A stretch of 14,612 nt of DNA from Chloroflexota bacterium (GCA_022564695.1 JADFKX010000036.1:1-14612), one strand, 5' to 3'; shown: positions 1 to 6,775, counted from the stretch's first letter. The notes: generated by a model not told the origin, from the letters alone. Numbers and translations: made by a program.

Positions 1-2
1 GC

Positions 3-641
3 AACGTCTCCCTCGCCGACATCGAGGAGGCGCTCCAGCACCGCGCCGCCCTCTACGACAAGGCCGGCGACTGGCACTACGACATCGTCTCCGCCTTCAT
101 CAAGTCGCTGCGTGGCTCCGACCCCGACGCCGCCCTCTACTGGCTCGCCCGCATGCTGGAGGGCGGCGAGGACCCCCTGTTCGTCGCCCGCCGCCTCGTC
201 ATCCTCGCCTCCGAGGACGTCGGCCTCGCCGACCCCCACGCCCTCCAGATCGCCATCGCCGCCCAGCAGGCCGTCCACTTCATCGGCATGCCGGAGGGGT
301 TCTACCCCCTGGCCGAGGCCACCATCTACCTGGCCACCGCCCCCAAGTCCAACTCCACCGGCGCCGCCTACATGCGCGCCCTCCAGGACGCCAAAGCCAC
401 CCAGAACGAGCCCGTCCCCCTCCACCTCCGCAACGCCCCCACCTCCCTCATGAAAGATATGGGCTTCGGCAAGGACTACAAGTACGACCACGCCTTCCCG
501 GAGCACCACTCCGGCCAGCAGCACCTCCCCGACAAGCTCTCCGGCCGCACCTACTACGTCCCCACCACCCAGGGCTACGAGGCGAAGATCGCCGAACACA
601 TGGAGCGGCTACGGAACCGTACCCACAAGGACGAATCGTGA
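3..641 (+). CDS. rarA: Replication-associated recombination protein A (RarA/MgsA), C-terminal half, 5' partial
   Basis: This is the last 212 codons of a RarA/MgsA AAA+ ATPase; the ATPase core lies before the window. The family works at stalled replication forks and interacts with SSB and RecQ-type helicases. The visible part matches the family's C-terminal tetramerisation region: an ALYWLARMLEGGEDP segment, then RRLVILASEDVGLADP, then a YLATAPKSN segment, all characteristic of RarA, and a tail with KSxxAY-like and HHF-like elements (DMGFGKDYKYDHAFPEHHSG). The frame is open from base 3 to TGA at 639-641. GC is very high, with nearly every third position G or C. A perfect palindrome follows 1 base after the stop. 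Family assignment is confident; full length and start are not visible. Confidence 0.93.
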   Translation, partial: NVSLADIEEALQHRAALYDKAGDWHYDIVSAFIKSLRGSDPDAALYWLARMLEGGEDPLFVARRLVILASEDVGLADPHALQIAIAAQQAVHFIGMPEGFYPLAEATIYLATAPKSNSTGAAYMRALQDAKATQNEPVPLHLRNAPTSLMKDMGFGKDYKYDHAFPEHHSGQQHLPDKLSGRTYYVPTTQGYEAKIAEHMERLRNRTHKDES

Positions 642-642
642 T

Positions 643-670
643 GTAGGGGCGACCCATGGGTCGCCCCTAC
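643..670. repeat. Perfect 28-bp palindrome, likely dispersed repeat
   Basis: The two 14-base arms (GTAGGGGCGACCCA and its reverse complement) meet with no loop. No T-run follows on the plus strand, so it is not a classical intrinsic terminator, though it could form a hairpin at the rarA mRNA end. From general knowledge, GTAGGGGCGACC-type palindromes recur many times in intergenic regions of several bacterial phyla; copy number here cannot be judged from one window. Confidence 0.7.
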
Positions 671-679
671 AACCTCGTG

Positions 680-688
680 TGCTAGAAT
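680..688 (+). promoter_or_regulatory. Extended -10 promoter for the methyltransferase gene
   Basis: TGC followed by TAGAAT forms an extended -10 element, about 77 bases before the ATG at 766. No good -35 is present; the expected -35 position (660-665) falls in the right arm of the 643-670 palindrome. This agrees with a promoter that relies on the TGn extension. It would give a leader of about 70 bases. The assignment rests on motif match only. Confidence 0.4.
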
Positions 689-765
689 CAGCCCACAATG
701 CTGTGCTGTCATTCTGATCCGTCGCCAGGCGGAGAAGAATCTCGTGGGGTCGGAGGGCGGTAGCC

Positions 766-2454
766 ATGCCTGACCTCAAGACCAACGTCCTCTACTACGG
801 CGATAACCTGGACATCCTCCGGAACCACGCACACTTTCCGGACGAGTCGGTAGACCTCATATACCTGGATCCGCCCTTCAACAGCAAGGCCACCTATAAT
901 GTGCTCTTCCGCGAGACGAGCGGCACTGCCAGTGAGGCCCAGATTGAGGCGTTTGAAGACACCTGGCATTGGGGTACGGCGGCAGCGCAAGCCTATGAGG
1001 AAGTAATAATGGGGCCCCACCAGGACGTGGCTCGCCTTCTGAAGGCTATGGTAGAGGGCCTACGCCATAACGATGTGACCGCCTATCTGACGATGATGGC
1101 CGTGCGCCTAGTCGAGCTGCGTCGCGTTCTCAAGCCCACCGGCTCCATCTACCTACACTGCGACCCTACAGCGGGGCCGTACCTGAGAGTCCTGATGGAT
1201 GCTGTATTCGGGCCAACCAACTTTCGCTCGGAAATAGTATGGCGACGAAGTAACGCCCATAGCAAACTAACCAGACAGTTTGGCCCCATCCACGACACCG
1301 TTCTCTTCTTTGCCAAGAGTGATAATACGAAGTTTCTCCCCGGCATAAGACCGCACTACAGGCGATATATCGCTGAACAATTCACAGGCGAGGATGAACA
1401 GGGGCCATATCGCATTAACGAGATTACCGGCTCCGGTACGCGTGGTGGAGAGTCAGGGCAGCCCTGGCGTTCTATTGATATCACGGCCCGCGGACGTCAC
1501 TGGGCCATCCCAAAGAGCCTCACGTCCGAACTTGGTCTGAAAGGCCTATCTCAGCACCAGAAGCTAGACGCGCTCGCGGACAAGGGTGAGATAGTCTTCA
1601 GCTCATCGGGATTTCCGAGATACAAGCAGAGAGTAACGCGAGGAGTACCCTATCAAGACATCTGGGCCTATCAACCGTACACTGAGGGGCTGCTCGAAGG
1701 GACGAATGATCATATAGATCAAGATGTTAAGTGGCTGGAGGACGAAGAGGAACGGCTCGGCTACCAGACTCAGAAGCCGATGGGCCTGCTTGAAAGGATC
1801 ATTAGTTCATCGTCTGACCAGAACGGTATAGTTCTGGACCCGTTCTGCGGTTGCGGTACTGCCGTTCATGCAGCCCAGAAGCTTGGCCGTCCCTGGATTG
1901 GCATCGATATCACTCATCTGGCTATTGGATTGATCCGGCGGCGAATGCGCGGCGCGTTTCCAAGCCTCGCTATTGAGGTCGAGGGCGAACCCAAAGATCT
2001 TGCAACAGCACGTTTTCAAGCGTCCTCAAGCCCAAAGCAGTTTGAGTATTGGGTGGTTGATAAGCTGGATGCCATCCCGACCGGAGGAAAAGGCCCCGAC
2101 CTTGACGGTGTCAAGCCCTTCATGGAGTTTGGAGCTAAGGCCAAACGCGCCGTAATTTCAGTGAAGGGGACTAAAGTCGTCAATCCTGAAATGGTTCGTG
2201 AAGTCAAAGGATCTCTGGGAGAGGACAAACCTATTGGCGCGCTGGTGATCCTGGTGAAGCCGACGAAGGGCATGATCACACAAGCCGCCAAAGCCGGATT
2301 TTATGAGTCATCGGGCAAGAAGTATCCGTGCGTCCAAATTCTGACTGTCGAGGAAATTCTCGATGGCAAGCGGCTTACTTTACCCTCCCCTACATCCCCC
2401 TTCGCGAAAACCAAAGCCGAAAAGGAGAAAGCGACGCAGGAGCCACTGCTATAG
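766..2454 (+). CDS. Beta-class adenine-specific DNA methyltransferase with fused C-terminal Mrr-like nuclease-type domain
   Basis: Predicted site-specific DNA-(adenine-N6) methyltransferase, 562 aa. The catalytic DPPF (motif IV) is at residues 35-38 and the SAM-binding DPFCGCGT (motif I) at 358-365. Motif IV before motif I is the beta-class order seen in type III Mod subunits. The region between (about 120-345) would hold the target recognition part. Residues about 425-550 resemble the Mrr/PD-(D/E)xK-type domain often fused to such enzymes: FEYWVVDKLDA, then GPDLDG (D445, D447), then ISVKG (K467), then an ILTVEEIL end. The usual E/Q of ExK is replaced by S465, as seen in this subfamily, so cleavage activity is uncertain. 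The start has an SD-like GGAGGG at 752-757. No res, hsdS or separate endonuclease gene is in the window. GC is visibly lower than in the flanking genes, which suggests transfer. It is either a single-chain restriction-modification enzyme or an orphan methylase. Confidence 0.88.
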   Translation: MPDLKTNVLYYGDNLDILRNHAHFPDESVDLIYLDPPFNSKATYNVLFRETSGTASEAQIEAFEDTWHWGTAAAQAYEEVIMGPHQDVARLLKAMVEGLRHNDVTAYLTMMAVRLVELRRVLKPTGSIYLHCDPTAGPYLRVLMDAVFGPTNFRSEIVWRRSNAHSKLTRQFGPIHDTVLFFAKSDNTKFLPGIRPHYRRYIAEQFTGEDEQGPYRINEITGSGTRGGESGQPWRSIDITARGRHWAIPKSLTSELGLKGLSQHQKLDALADKGEIVFSSSGFPRYKQRVTRGVPYQDIWAYQPYTEGLLEGTNDHIDQDVKWLEDEEERLGYQTQKPMGLLERIISSSSDQNGIVLDPFCGCGTAVHAAQKLGRPWIGIDITHLAIGLIRRRMRGAFPSLAIEVEGEPKDLATARFQASSSPKQFEYWVVDKLDAIPTGGKGPDLDGVKPFMEFGAKAKRAVISVKGTKVVNPEMVREVKGSLGEDKPIGALVILVKPTKGMITQAAKAGFYESSGKKYPCVQILTVEEILDGKRLTLPSPTSPFAKTKAEKEKATQEPLL

Positions 2455-2466
2455 CCGACAACCGCT

Positions 2467-2652
2467 GCCTGCCCGCCCTCTGGCGGGAGCCGCTCCTAGC
2501 CCCTGGGGGGCGGCGGGGCCACATCAGAGCCTGACGCCCACATCCGGGGCCGGGCCGGGCCTGCCTGCCCGTAGGGCGGGACAGATAACATGTGGGCGGG
2601 GTGGTTAGGCAAACCCTCCGCTCACCCAGCCTGTCCGCCTCAGGCGGGAGCC
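2467..2652. repeat. Three degenerate copies of a GCCTGYCCG...GGCGGGA hairpin
   Basis: Copies lie at 2467-2491, 2563-2584 and 2629-2652. Each begins GCCTGCCCG or GCCTGTCCG, has a short centre, and ends GGCGGGA. The third contains a near-perfect stem CCGCCT-C-AGGCGG. They fill most of the 262-base gene-free gap between the methyltransferase and the next operon. The first, 12 bases after the methyltransferase stop, may help end its transcript. None is followed by a T-run. Confidence 0.6.
2535..2598. other. 9-bp inverted repeat enclosing a GC-rich structured segment
   Basis: CGCCCACAT at 2535-2543 is exactly complementary to ATGTGGGCG at 2590-2598. The 46 bases between them hold a run of GGGCC/CGGGC units and the second hairpin copy (2563-2584). 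The whole could fold as one long stem with an internal hairpin, or be the remains of a small mobile element. No open reading frame with coding character lies in it. Confidence 0.4.
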
Positions 2653-2716
2653 TCAACCCCCTGTCATGGGGTGGGGCCAAGCCGCCCTGTTGTAAACTGG
2701 AAGCGGAGGTGACCCC

Positions 2717-2929
2717 ATGGCCCGCGAAGCTATCATCCACCGCGTCAAGCCCTTCGACCTGCACGGCGTCCGCTACTACGCCTTCGTCTACTCCTACGCC
2801 AACGAGCCGGATAAGATGCGCGAGGCCCGTGTCGCCCACGACGCCATCTACCCGGACCCCAAGGAGGGTGACACCATCCTTATCGAAGCGATCCTCAACA
2901 TGATTAGCGAGGTCACGAAGAAAGAGTGA
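2717..2929 (+). CDS. Small protein of unknown function (70 aa)
   Basis: I do not recognise this family. The start is well supported: GGAGGTGA at 2705-2712 lies 4-5 bases before the ATG. The protein has no signal peptide or membrane segment. It has an aromatic N-terminal half (HGVRYYAFVYSYANEP) and an acidic middle (YPDPKEGDT), and ends in a Lys-rich tail (EVTKKE); the pattern suggests a small soluble alpha/beta domain. The stop TGA (2927-2929) overlaps the GTG start of the cupin gene by 4 bases (GTGA), so the two are probably translationally coupled and this is the first gene of a three-gene operon. Third positions are strongly G/C, as in the neighbours, which supports a real gene. Confidence 0.75.
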   Translation: MAREAIIHRVKPFDLHGVRYYAFVYSYANEPDKMREARVAHDAIYPDPKEGDTILIEAILNMISEVTKKE

Positions 2930-3246
2930 CCGCCCCCACCCTCACCCCCTGGCCCGGCGACAAGCCGCCCTCCGAGGCGGAACTCGAGGCCCTCCTCCGT
3001 GAGGAAGGCCTCTCCCCAAGCTGGTGGTCCAACGCCCCCGGCGACCAGTACAGCGCTCACTCCCACCCCTACCACAAGCTGCTCTACTGCGCCCGCGGCT
3101 CCATCCGCTTCCTGGTCGAGCCCGGCGGCCAAGCCTTCGACCTCTCCCCCGGCGACCGGCTGGACGTCCCGCCCGGCGCCACCCACTCCGCCCTCGTTGG
3201 ACCCAGCGGGGTAGCATGTATCGAGGCATCTCGCCACGATGAATGA
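2926..3246 (+). CDS. Single-domain cupin protein with a replaced 3' end
   Basis: Small cupin, 106 aa as now read. Cupin motif 1 appears at 39-62 (GDQYSAHSHPYHKLLY; H45 and H47 as metal ligands) and motif 2 at 76-87 (GDRLDVPPGATH, H87 as ligand). The usual motif-1 glutamate is not obvious. The family binds a divalent metal and ranges from isomerases to dioxygenases; substrate cannot be told. The start is a GTG in a GTGA overlap with the upstream gene. The present tail, from V91 on (VGPSGVACIEASRHDE), differs in codon style from the rest, with many A/T third positions. A native-looking tail (VGPQGVACVEAARP) follows 91 bases later in another frame and ends in a GTGA overlap with the next gene. 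The protein therefore probably once ended at 3331. Confidence 0.85.
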   Translation: MTAPTLTPWPGDKPPSEAELEALLREEGLSPSWWSNAPGDQYSAHSHPYHKLLYCARGSIRFLVEPGGQAFDLSPGDRLDVPPGATHSALVGPSGVACIEASRHDE

Positions 3247-3286
3247 CGCTACGAGCCAGGGAGCTTGCCCTGAGCGAAGCCGAAGG
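3247..3286. repeat. Dispersed-repeat fragment inserted at the cupin 3' end
   Basis: This 40-base segment contains CTGAGCGAAGCCGAAGG and a small hairpin, CAGGG (3257-3261) with CCCTG (3268-3272) around a 6-base loop. Elements of the type CTGAGCGAAGYCGAAGGG are common dispersed repeats in several uncultured bacterial lineages; read in reverse they give the tell-tale peptide LRSGQA. It separates the present cupin tail from the displaced older tail. Confidence 0.55.
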
Positions 3287-3331
3287 GTCGGGCCGCAGGG
3301 CGTCGCCTGCGTGGAGGCCGCCCGTCCGTGA
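3287..3331 (+). pseudogene. Displaced original 3' end of the cupin gene
   Basis: Read from 3287 in the +2 frame relative to the window start, this gives VGPQGVACVEAARP and a TGA at 3329-3331. It matches the end of the current cupin (VGPSGVACIEASR) at 10 of 13 positions, and has the same high-GC codon style as the operon. Its TGA overlaps the GTG start of the next gene (3328) as GTGA, the same junction as between the first two genes. It is therefore probably the native gene end, now cut off from its reading frame by the 91-base insertion. Confidence 0.6.
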
Positions 3332-3684
3332 CCTTCGACGAGGACGCCGTCCACGCCATCGCCGAGCTGCTCGGCGCCGAGGCCCGCAAGGCCCCGTTCG
3401 AGGTGCCGAAGCTGCCCCCCGGCCGTGAAGGCAAGCCCGCAGCCGTCAAGCCCGGGCCCGTCTTCCAGATGAGCGTCCGTAGCCAGGAGTTGGGCGAGCC
3501 GCTGCTGCTCACCCTCTGGCCCTCCATCGGACGCGTCGACGTGCGCCTCGGCCGGTCCTACTGGGCGCTTCGGGAGATAACCTCCGTGGAGATATACCCG
3601 GGCGTGGAGGTGCTGTTCCGACGCGACGACCCGTCGGCGTTCCTGTTCGTCTCGGTCAAGGGGCGTGTCGCCCTGGTCGCCTAG
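3328..3684 (+). CDS. Protein of unknown function (118 aa)
   Basis: I do not recognise this family. It begins with GTG in a GTGA overlap with the displaced cupin tail. No signal peptide or membrane span is seen. The N-terminal third is helical and charged (DEDAVHAIAELLGAEARK), followed by a Pro/Lys/Gly-rich linker (about 25-42). The C-terminal two thirds is rich in beta-forming residues (FQMSVRSQ, LLLTLWPSIGRVDVRLG, VEVLFRRDDPSAFLFVSVKG), suggesting a small beta domain. It was probably co-translated with the cupin before the insertion; now ribosomes finishing the cupin stop 82 bases earlier, so its translation may be reduced unless an internal site is used. No clear SD precedes the GTG. Confidence 0.7.
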   Translation: MTFDEDAVHAIAELLGAEARKAPFEVPKLPPGREGKPAAVKPGPVFQMSVRSQELGEPLLLTLWPSIGRVDVRLGRSYWALREITSVEIYPGVEVLFRRDDPSAFLFVSVKGRVALVA

Positions 3685-3745
3685 GGCCGGACACCGTTTG
3701 TCGGCTACGCTGCCATTTTACCAATCCACACTCGTATCGGAGTCG

Positions 3746-3751
3746 TACAAT
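3746..3751 (+). promoter_or_regulatory. Possible -10 element for the DM13 gene
   Basis: TACAAT lies 64 bases before the ATG at 3815, in the 130-base gap after the 118-aa gene. No convincing -35 is found 16-18 bases upstream, and there is no TGn extension. It is kept because other promoters in the window use the same hexamer. Confidence 0.25.
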
Positions 3752-3814
3752 GGGGACAGAGGGTAGGCCCACGTGCAGCCGTGCCGGCAGCCAGTCCGTC
3801 CATAGGAGTGTCTC

Positions 3815-4528
3815 ATGACGATATTCGGTGACCTCGAACGGTTCGTCGCAGAGGACCTCTACCCGTACCGCATCCCTATTACCATCGGCCTGCTCCTCGG
3901 CATCGCTGCCGCATTCGCCTTCGCCTATCGTATGGGCTGGCACATGGTGGCCTGGCGGCACAAGCTCGTGACCGGGATAGCTGCTGTCGCTGTGCTGGCG
4001 GTAGCTATCCCCGCCGGTGACTACTTCCTTTCGCCGCTATGGGAACGCTCTTTTCTCGAGGAAGAGAGCCCGCTGGCGATGGCGACGACCGATGGCGTGT
4101 CTCGTGACGACGATACGGTGCCAACCGCGACCCCAGTAGACCTATCACCAACCCCCACGCCTGCCCCCACGCCGGCTGACGAGACCACTGAGCCGCTCGT
4201 CACCCACGAGGGCGAATTCGAGGGCACAGACGACTTTCACTTCGCCCGCGGTAAGGCACTGCTGATCGAGACAGCTCCGGACGTCTACGTCCTGCGCGTT
4301 GAGGAGTTCTCCGTGCGCAACGGCCCCGATCTCTTCGTCTACCTCTCACCCAGCGCCGAGGGCTACGCTGATGGGTTTATCGACCTTGGCGGCCTGAAGG
4401 CCACCGATGGCGCATTCAACTACGACATCCCGGCTGGCACTGATGTCTCGCAGTACAAGAGCGCCATCGTCTGGTGCAAAGCGTTCTCCGTGCTCTTCGC
4501 CGTGGCGCCCCTGGCTCAGGTGCAGTAG
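3815..4528 (+). CDS. Membrane-anchored DM13-domain protein
   Basis: 237 aa. Two hydrophobic spans (about 20-38 and 51-68) are followed by an acidic stretch and a Pro/Thr linker (about 103-125, TPVDLSPTPTPAPTPAD), then a DM13 domain (about 133-232) on the outer face. DM13 features visible are GEFEGTDDFHFARGKALL, an LRVEEFSVRNGPDLFVYLSP strand pair, LGGLKATDGAFNYDIPAGTD, and the near-C-terminal IVWCKAFSVLFAVAPL with the conserved Cys (C221). DM13 is proposed in the literature to act in extracytoplasmic redox or electron-transfer reactions; its exact role is open. The start has AGGAG at 3804-3808, 6 bases before the ATG. It stands alone, convergent with the histidine kinase gene. The topology (short N-terminus inside, both spans, domain outside) is inferred. 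Confidence 0.85.
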   Translation: MTIFGDLERFVAEDLYPYRIPITIGLLLGIAAAFAFAYRMGWHMVAWRHKLVTGIAAVAVLAVAIPAGDYFLSPLWERSFLEEESPLAMATTDGVSRDDDTVPTATPVDLSPTPTPAPTPADETTEPLVTHEGEFEGTDDFHFARGKALLIETAPDVYVLRVEEFSVRNGPDLFVYLSPSAEGYADGFIDLGGLKATDGAFNYDIPAGTDVSQYKSAIVWCKAFSVLFAVAPLAQVQ

Positions 4529-4570
4529 CCTCCCTCGGCGACCGTGGGGTGGGGCTGCATCGAACCCCGC

Positions 4571-4624
4571 GCCTACTGCCGCCTTCCCCTTCCACCTCTC
4601 CCCCCTAACCCTTACACTCCTACC
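4571..4624 (+). terminator. C-rich, G-poor stretch, possible Rho-utilisation site
   Basis: Just after the DM13 stop, about 54 plus-strand bases contain only about three G and more than half C, mostly as pyrimidine-C pairs (CCCCTTCCACCTCTCCCCCC). Such C-over-G bubbles are the hallmark of Rho loading sites. No intrinsic terminator was found between 4529 and 4785. The rest of that gap stays poor in G on the plus strand and holds no gene. Confidence 0.35.
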
Positions 4625-4785
4625 GGGCGAAATGAATGCAACCACAACATCCGCACCGTCATAAAACGATCAAACATATGGCCCCCTCCCAAACCTGAAA
4701 CCCGCTCCAAACGAAACTTTTTCGGAAAAACAACCAAACAACAGATACGCCGCCCCTAAAACGACCATACAGCCGCCCCGCGGCG

Positions 4786-6060
4786 CTACACCGGCAGCTC
4801 AACCGTAAAGGTGGTGCCCACCCCAGGGTCGCTTTCGACACGGATGGAGCCGCCGTGGGCCTCCGCGATCCAGCGGGCGATAGCCAGCCCCAGGCCGGCG
4901 CCTCCCACTTCCCGAGAACGTGCCTTGTCCACGCGGTAGAAGCGATCGAAGATGTGGGGTAGGGCGTCCGCCGGGATACCCGAGCCCGTGTCCGACACCC
5001 GCACCGTGGCCTTGCCGCTGGAGGCTCTGCGCACCTCCAGGCGTACCTTGCCGTCGGCGTCCGTATACTTAATGGCGTTATCGGTGAGGATCACCATAAG
5101 CTCCCGCAGGAGGTCGCCATCGCCGCGGAGGCGCACCGGGCCGCTCATGTCCGTCTCCAGCGAGACGCCGCGCCGCTCGGCCAGCAGGCGCATGCTGCGG
5201 GCCACCTCGTCGGCCAGTTCGTCCAGCGCCACCTCGGACAGTGATAGCGCCGCCTGGCCGGCGTCGGCTTGGGCCAGCGTCAGCATCTGGCTGACCAGCC
5301 TTGCCAGCCGATCCGATTCGCTGATGATATCGTCCACCGCCTTGTGGTTGGCGCTCACCGGCTCGGAGAGGTGACGCTTCAACAGCTCGGCGTTGGCGCG
5401 TATCACAGACAGGGGTGTACGCAGTTCGTGGGAGGCGTCGCCGATGAATGCGCGCTGCGAGTCCATCGCGGCCCGGATGGGACGCAACGCGCGGCCGGAG
5501 AGAAGGTAGCCGCTGGCGGCGGCCAGCAGCAGCCCGCCACCCAGGCCCCCCGCCAACACAAGGAGCAGCCGCCGTAGCGCCTGGTGCTCTGTCTCGGTGC
5601 TGCGACCGACCTCCATCAGGAACCGCTCGCCGCGGGGCGCATCCAGCCGTACCACGTACACCCTCAGAGAGTCGCCCTCGGACGATTCGGTATCCGCGAA
5701 GGCGTGACCATCGCGCAGCGCGTCCTCCAGGGTGGAGGTATCGGCCAGACCAGCGGGGTCGACGTTGGGCGTGCCAGCCAGGAACTCGCCCGTGGGCGCC
5801 ACGATGGCGTAGAAGTAGCCCCCTGTCGTGAACGCTGGGCCGATGATGAGATCGCCGGGGAGGTCGCCGCCCCTACGGCTGAGGAGGCGGGGTACCAGCA
5901 GCCGCTGCTCACGTCCGGCCCGCGACTCGAGGTCGCTGTTCACCTGATCGAACAGCGCGGCGCGGGTGGTGAGGTACACCGCCGCGCCGATGACAACCAG
6001 GATGATGCCCAAGGCGAGGGTGAACCAGACAGTGAGGCGCCAGCGCGCTGTACCAAACAC
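4786..6060 (-). CDS. Sensor histidine kinase (OmpR-partner type)
   Basis: 424 aa inner-membrane kinase. TM1 is at about 10-31, an extracytoplasmic sensor region at about 32-163, TM2 at about 164-187, then a short, HAMP-like linker (GRALRPIRAAMD). The H box SHELRTPL carries the phospho-acceptor H211; the N box is DNAIKY (N328), G1 DTGSGIP (D357), F box FDRFYR (371-376) and G2 GGAGLGLAI. All catalytic motifs are intact. The start is GTG at 6060, one base after the response regulator TGA (6062-6064 as read on the minus strand), so the pair is tightly coupled with the regulator first. The sensor region shows no recognised ligand domain; the signal is unknown. The gene ends convergent with the DM13 gene, and a GCCGC-CCC-GCGGC hairpin (4772-4784) without a T-run sits past the stop. 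Confidence 0.93.
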   Translation of the reverse strand: MFGTARWRLTVWFTLALGIILVVIGAAVYLTTRAALFDQVNSDLESRAGREQRLLVPRLLSRRGGDLPGDLIIGPAFTTGGYFYAIVAPTGEFLAGTPNVDPAGLADTSTLEDALRDGHAFADTESSEGDSLRVYVVRLDAPRGERFLMEVGRSTETEHQALRRLLLVLAGGLGGGLLLAAASGYLLSGRALRPIRAAMDSQRAFIGDASHELRTPLSVIRANAELLKRHLSEPVSANHKAVDDIISESDRLARLVSQMLTLAQADAGQAALSLSEVALDELADEVARSMRLLAERRGVSLETDMSGPVRLRGDGDLLRELMVILTDNAIKYTDADGKVRLEVRRASSGKATVRVSDTGSGIPADALPHIFDRFYRVDKARSREVGGAGLGLAIARWIAEAHGGSIRVESDPGVGTTFTVELPV

Positions 6061-6061
6061 G

Positions 6062-6733
6062 TCAGTCTCCCAGGGCGTAGCCGGCGCCGCGCACGGTGCG
6101 GATCAGGCTACGCTTGTGGCCGCGGTCCACCTTGCGTCGCAGGTAGGTGACGTACACATCCACCAGGTTGGAGTCCGGCGAGTAATCGTACCCCCAGACG
6201 TGGTCCAGTATCTGGCTGCGGGTGACCACGCGGCCCTCGTTGCGAAGTAGGAACTCCAGGAGGGCAAACTCTTTGGGGCTGAGCTCGATGGTCTTGCCTG
6301 CGCGCTCGGCGCGGCGGCGTCGCAGGTCCAGCACTAGGTCCGCCGTCTGGATCGTGTCTGGCTCGCGGGCCTGGACCCGCCGGCGGCCCAGGGCACGCAG
6401 ACGGGCGAGGAGCTCCTGAAAGGCGAACGGCTTTGGCAGGTAGTCGTCCGCCCCGGCGTCCAGGCCGCGCACGCGATCATCCACCGCGTTCAGGGCGGTC
6501 AGCAGCAGGATGGGCGTATCGACGCGGCCCGCCCGCAGGCGTTGGCTAACCTCAATCCCATCGATACCTGGCAGCAGGATGTCCAGGACTATAACGTCGT
6601 GGGATCCGTCCATGGCCATCGCCAGCCCGTCCTCCCCGTCGTGGGCAACGTCCACGGTGTGGCCTTCCTCCTCCAGCACCTTCCGCACCACCTGTGCCAG
6701 CCGCCGTTCGTCTTCCACAATCAGTATGTACAC
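6062..6733 (-). CDS. OmpR/PhoB-family response regulator
   Basis: 223 aa. The receiver domain (1-115) has the acidic pair E7/D8, phospho-acceptor D51 (VIVLDILLPG), T79 (LLLTA) and K101 (LPKPF). The C-terminal winged helix (about 130-222) shows LSPKEFALLEFLL, the recognition region VTRSQILDHVWGYD and the wing end RTVRGAGYAL. I chose GTG at 6733, because AAGGAG lies at 6744-6749 and the protein then starts directly with VYILIVEDE, the usual family start. Upstream in-frame ATGs at 6757 and 6778 lack an SD, and the farther one lies within the operator-like repeats. The gene is first in an operon with its kinase and divergent from a secreted protein gene, a layout typical of a regulator controlling both itself and a neighbour. 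Confidence 0.94.
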   Translation of the reverse strand: MYILIVEDERRLAQVVRKVLEEEGHTVDVAHDGEDGLAMAMDGSHDVIVLDILLPGIDGIEVSQRLRAGRVDTPILLLTALNAVDDRVRGLDAGADDYLPKPFAFQELLARLRALGRRRVQAREPDTIQTADLVLDLRRRRAERAGKTIELSPKEFALLEFLLRNEGRVVTRSQILDHVWGYDYSPDSNLVDVYVTYLRRKVDRGHKRSLIRTVRGAGYALGD

Positions 6734-6775
6734 CTGCCGCAATCTCCTTTCCGTCATGCTATGGTAGACGGCCAA

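Noticed and set aside
112..453. Pro/Ser/Thr-rich frame of 113 codons overlapping rarA
   Set aside because: Its composition (Pro, Ser, Thr, Ala runs) is the usual shadow of a high-GC gene; the +3 frame is clearly RarA.
766..2454. Type III modification subunit with partner Res
   Set aside because: Motif order fits, but there is no res-like helicase gene up- or downstream, and the C-terminal domain is of the fused nuclease type.
2848..3354. Minus-strand frame of 168 codons opposite the cupin
   Set aside because: It contains LRLRSGQAP, the read-through of a dispersed repeat, and mirrors the cupin; no family pattern and no SD.
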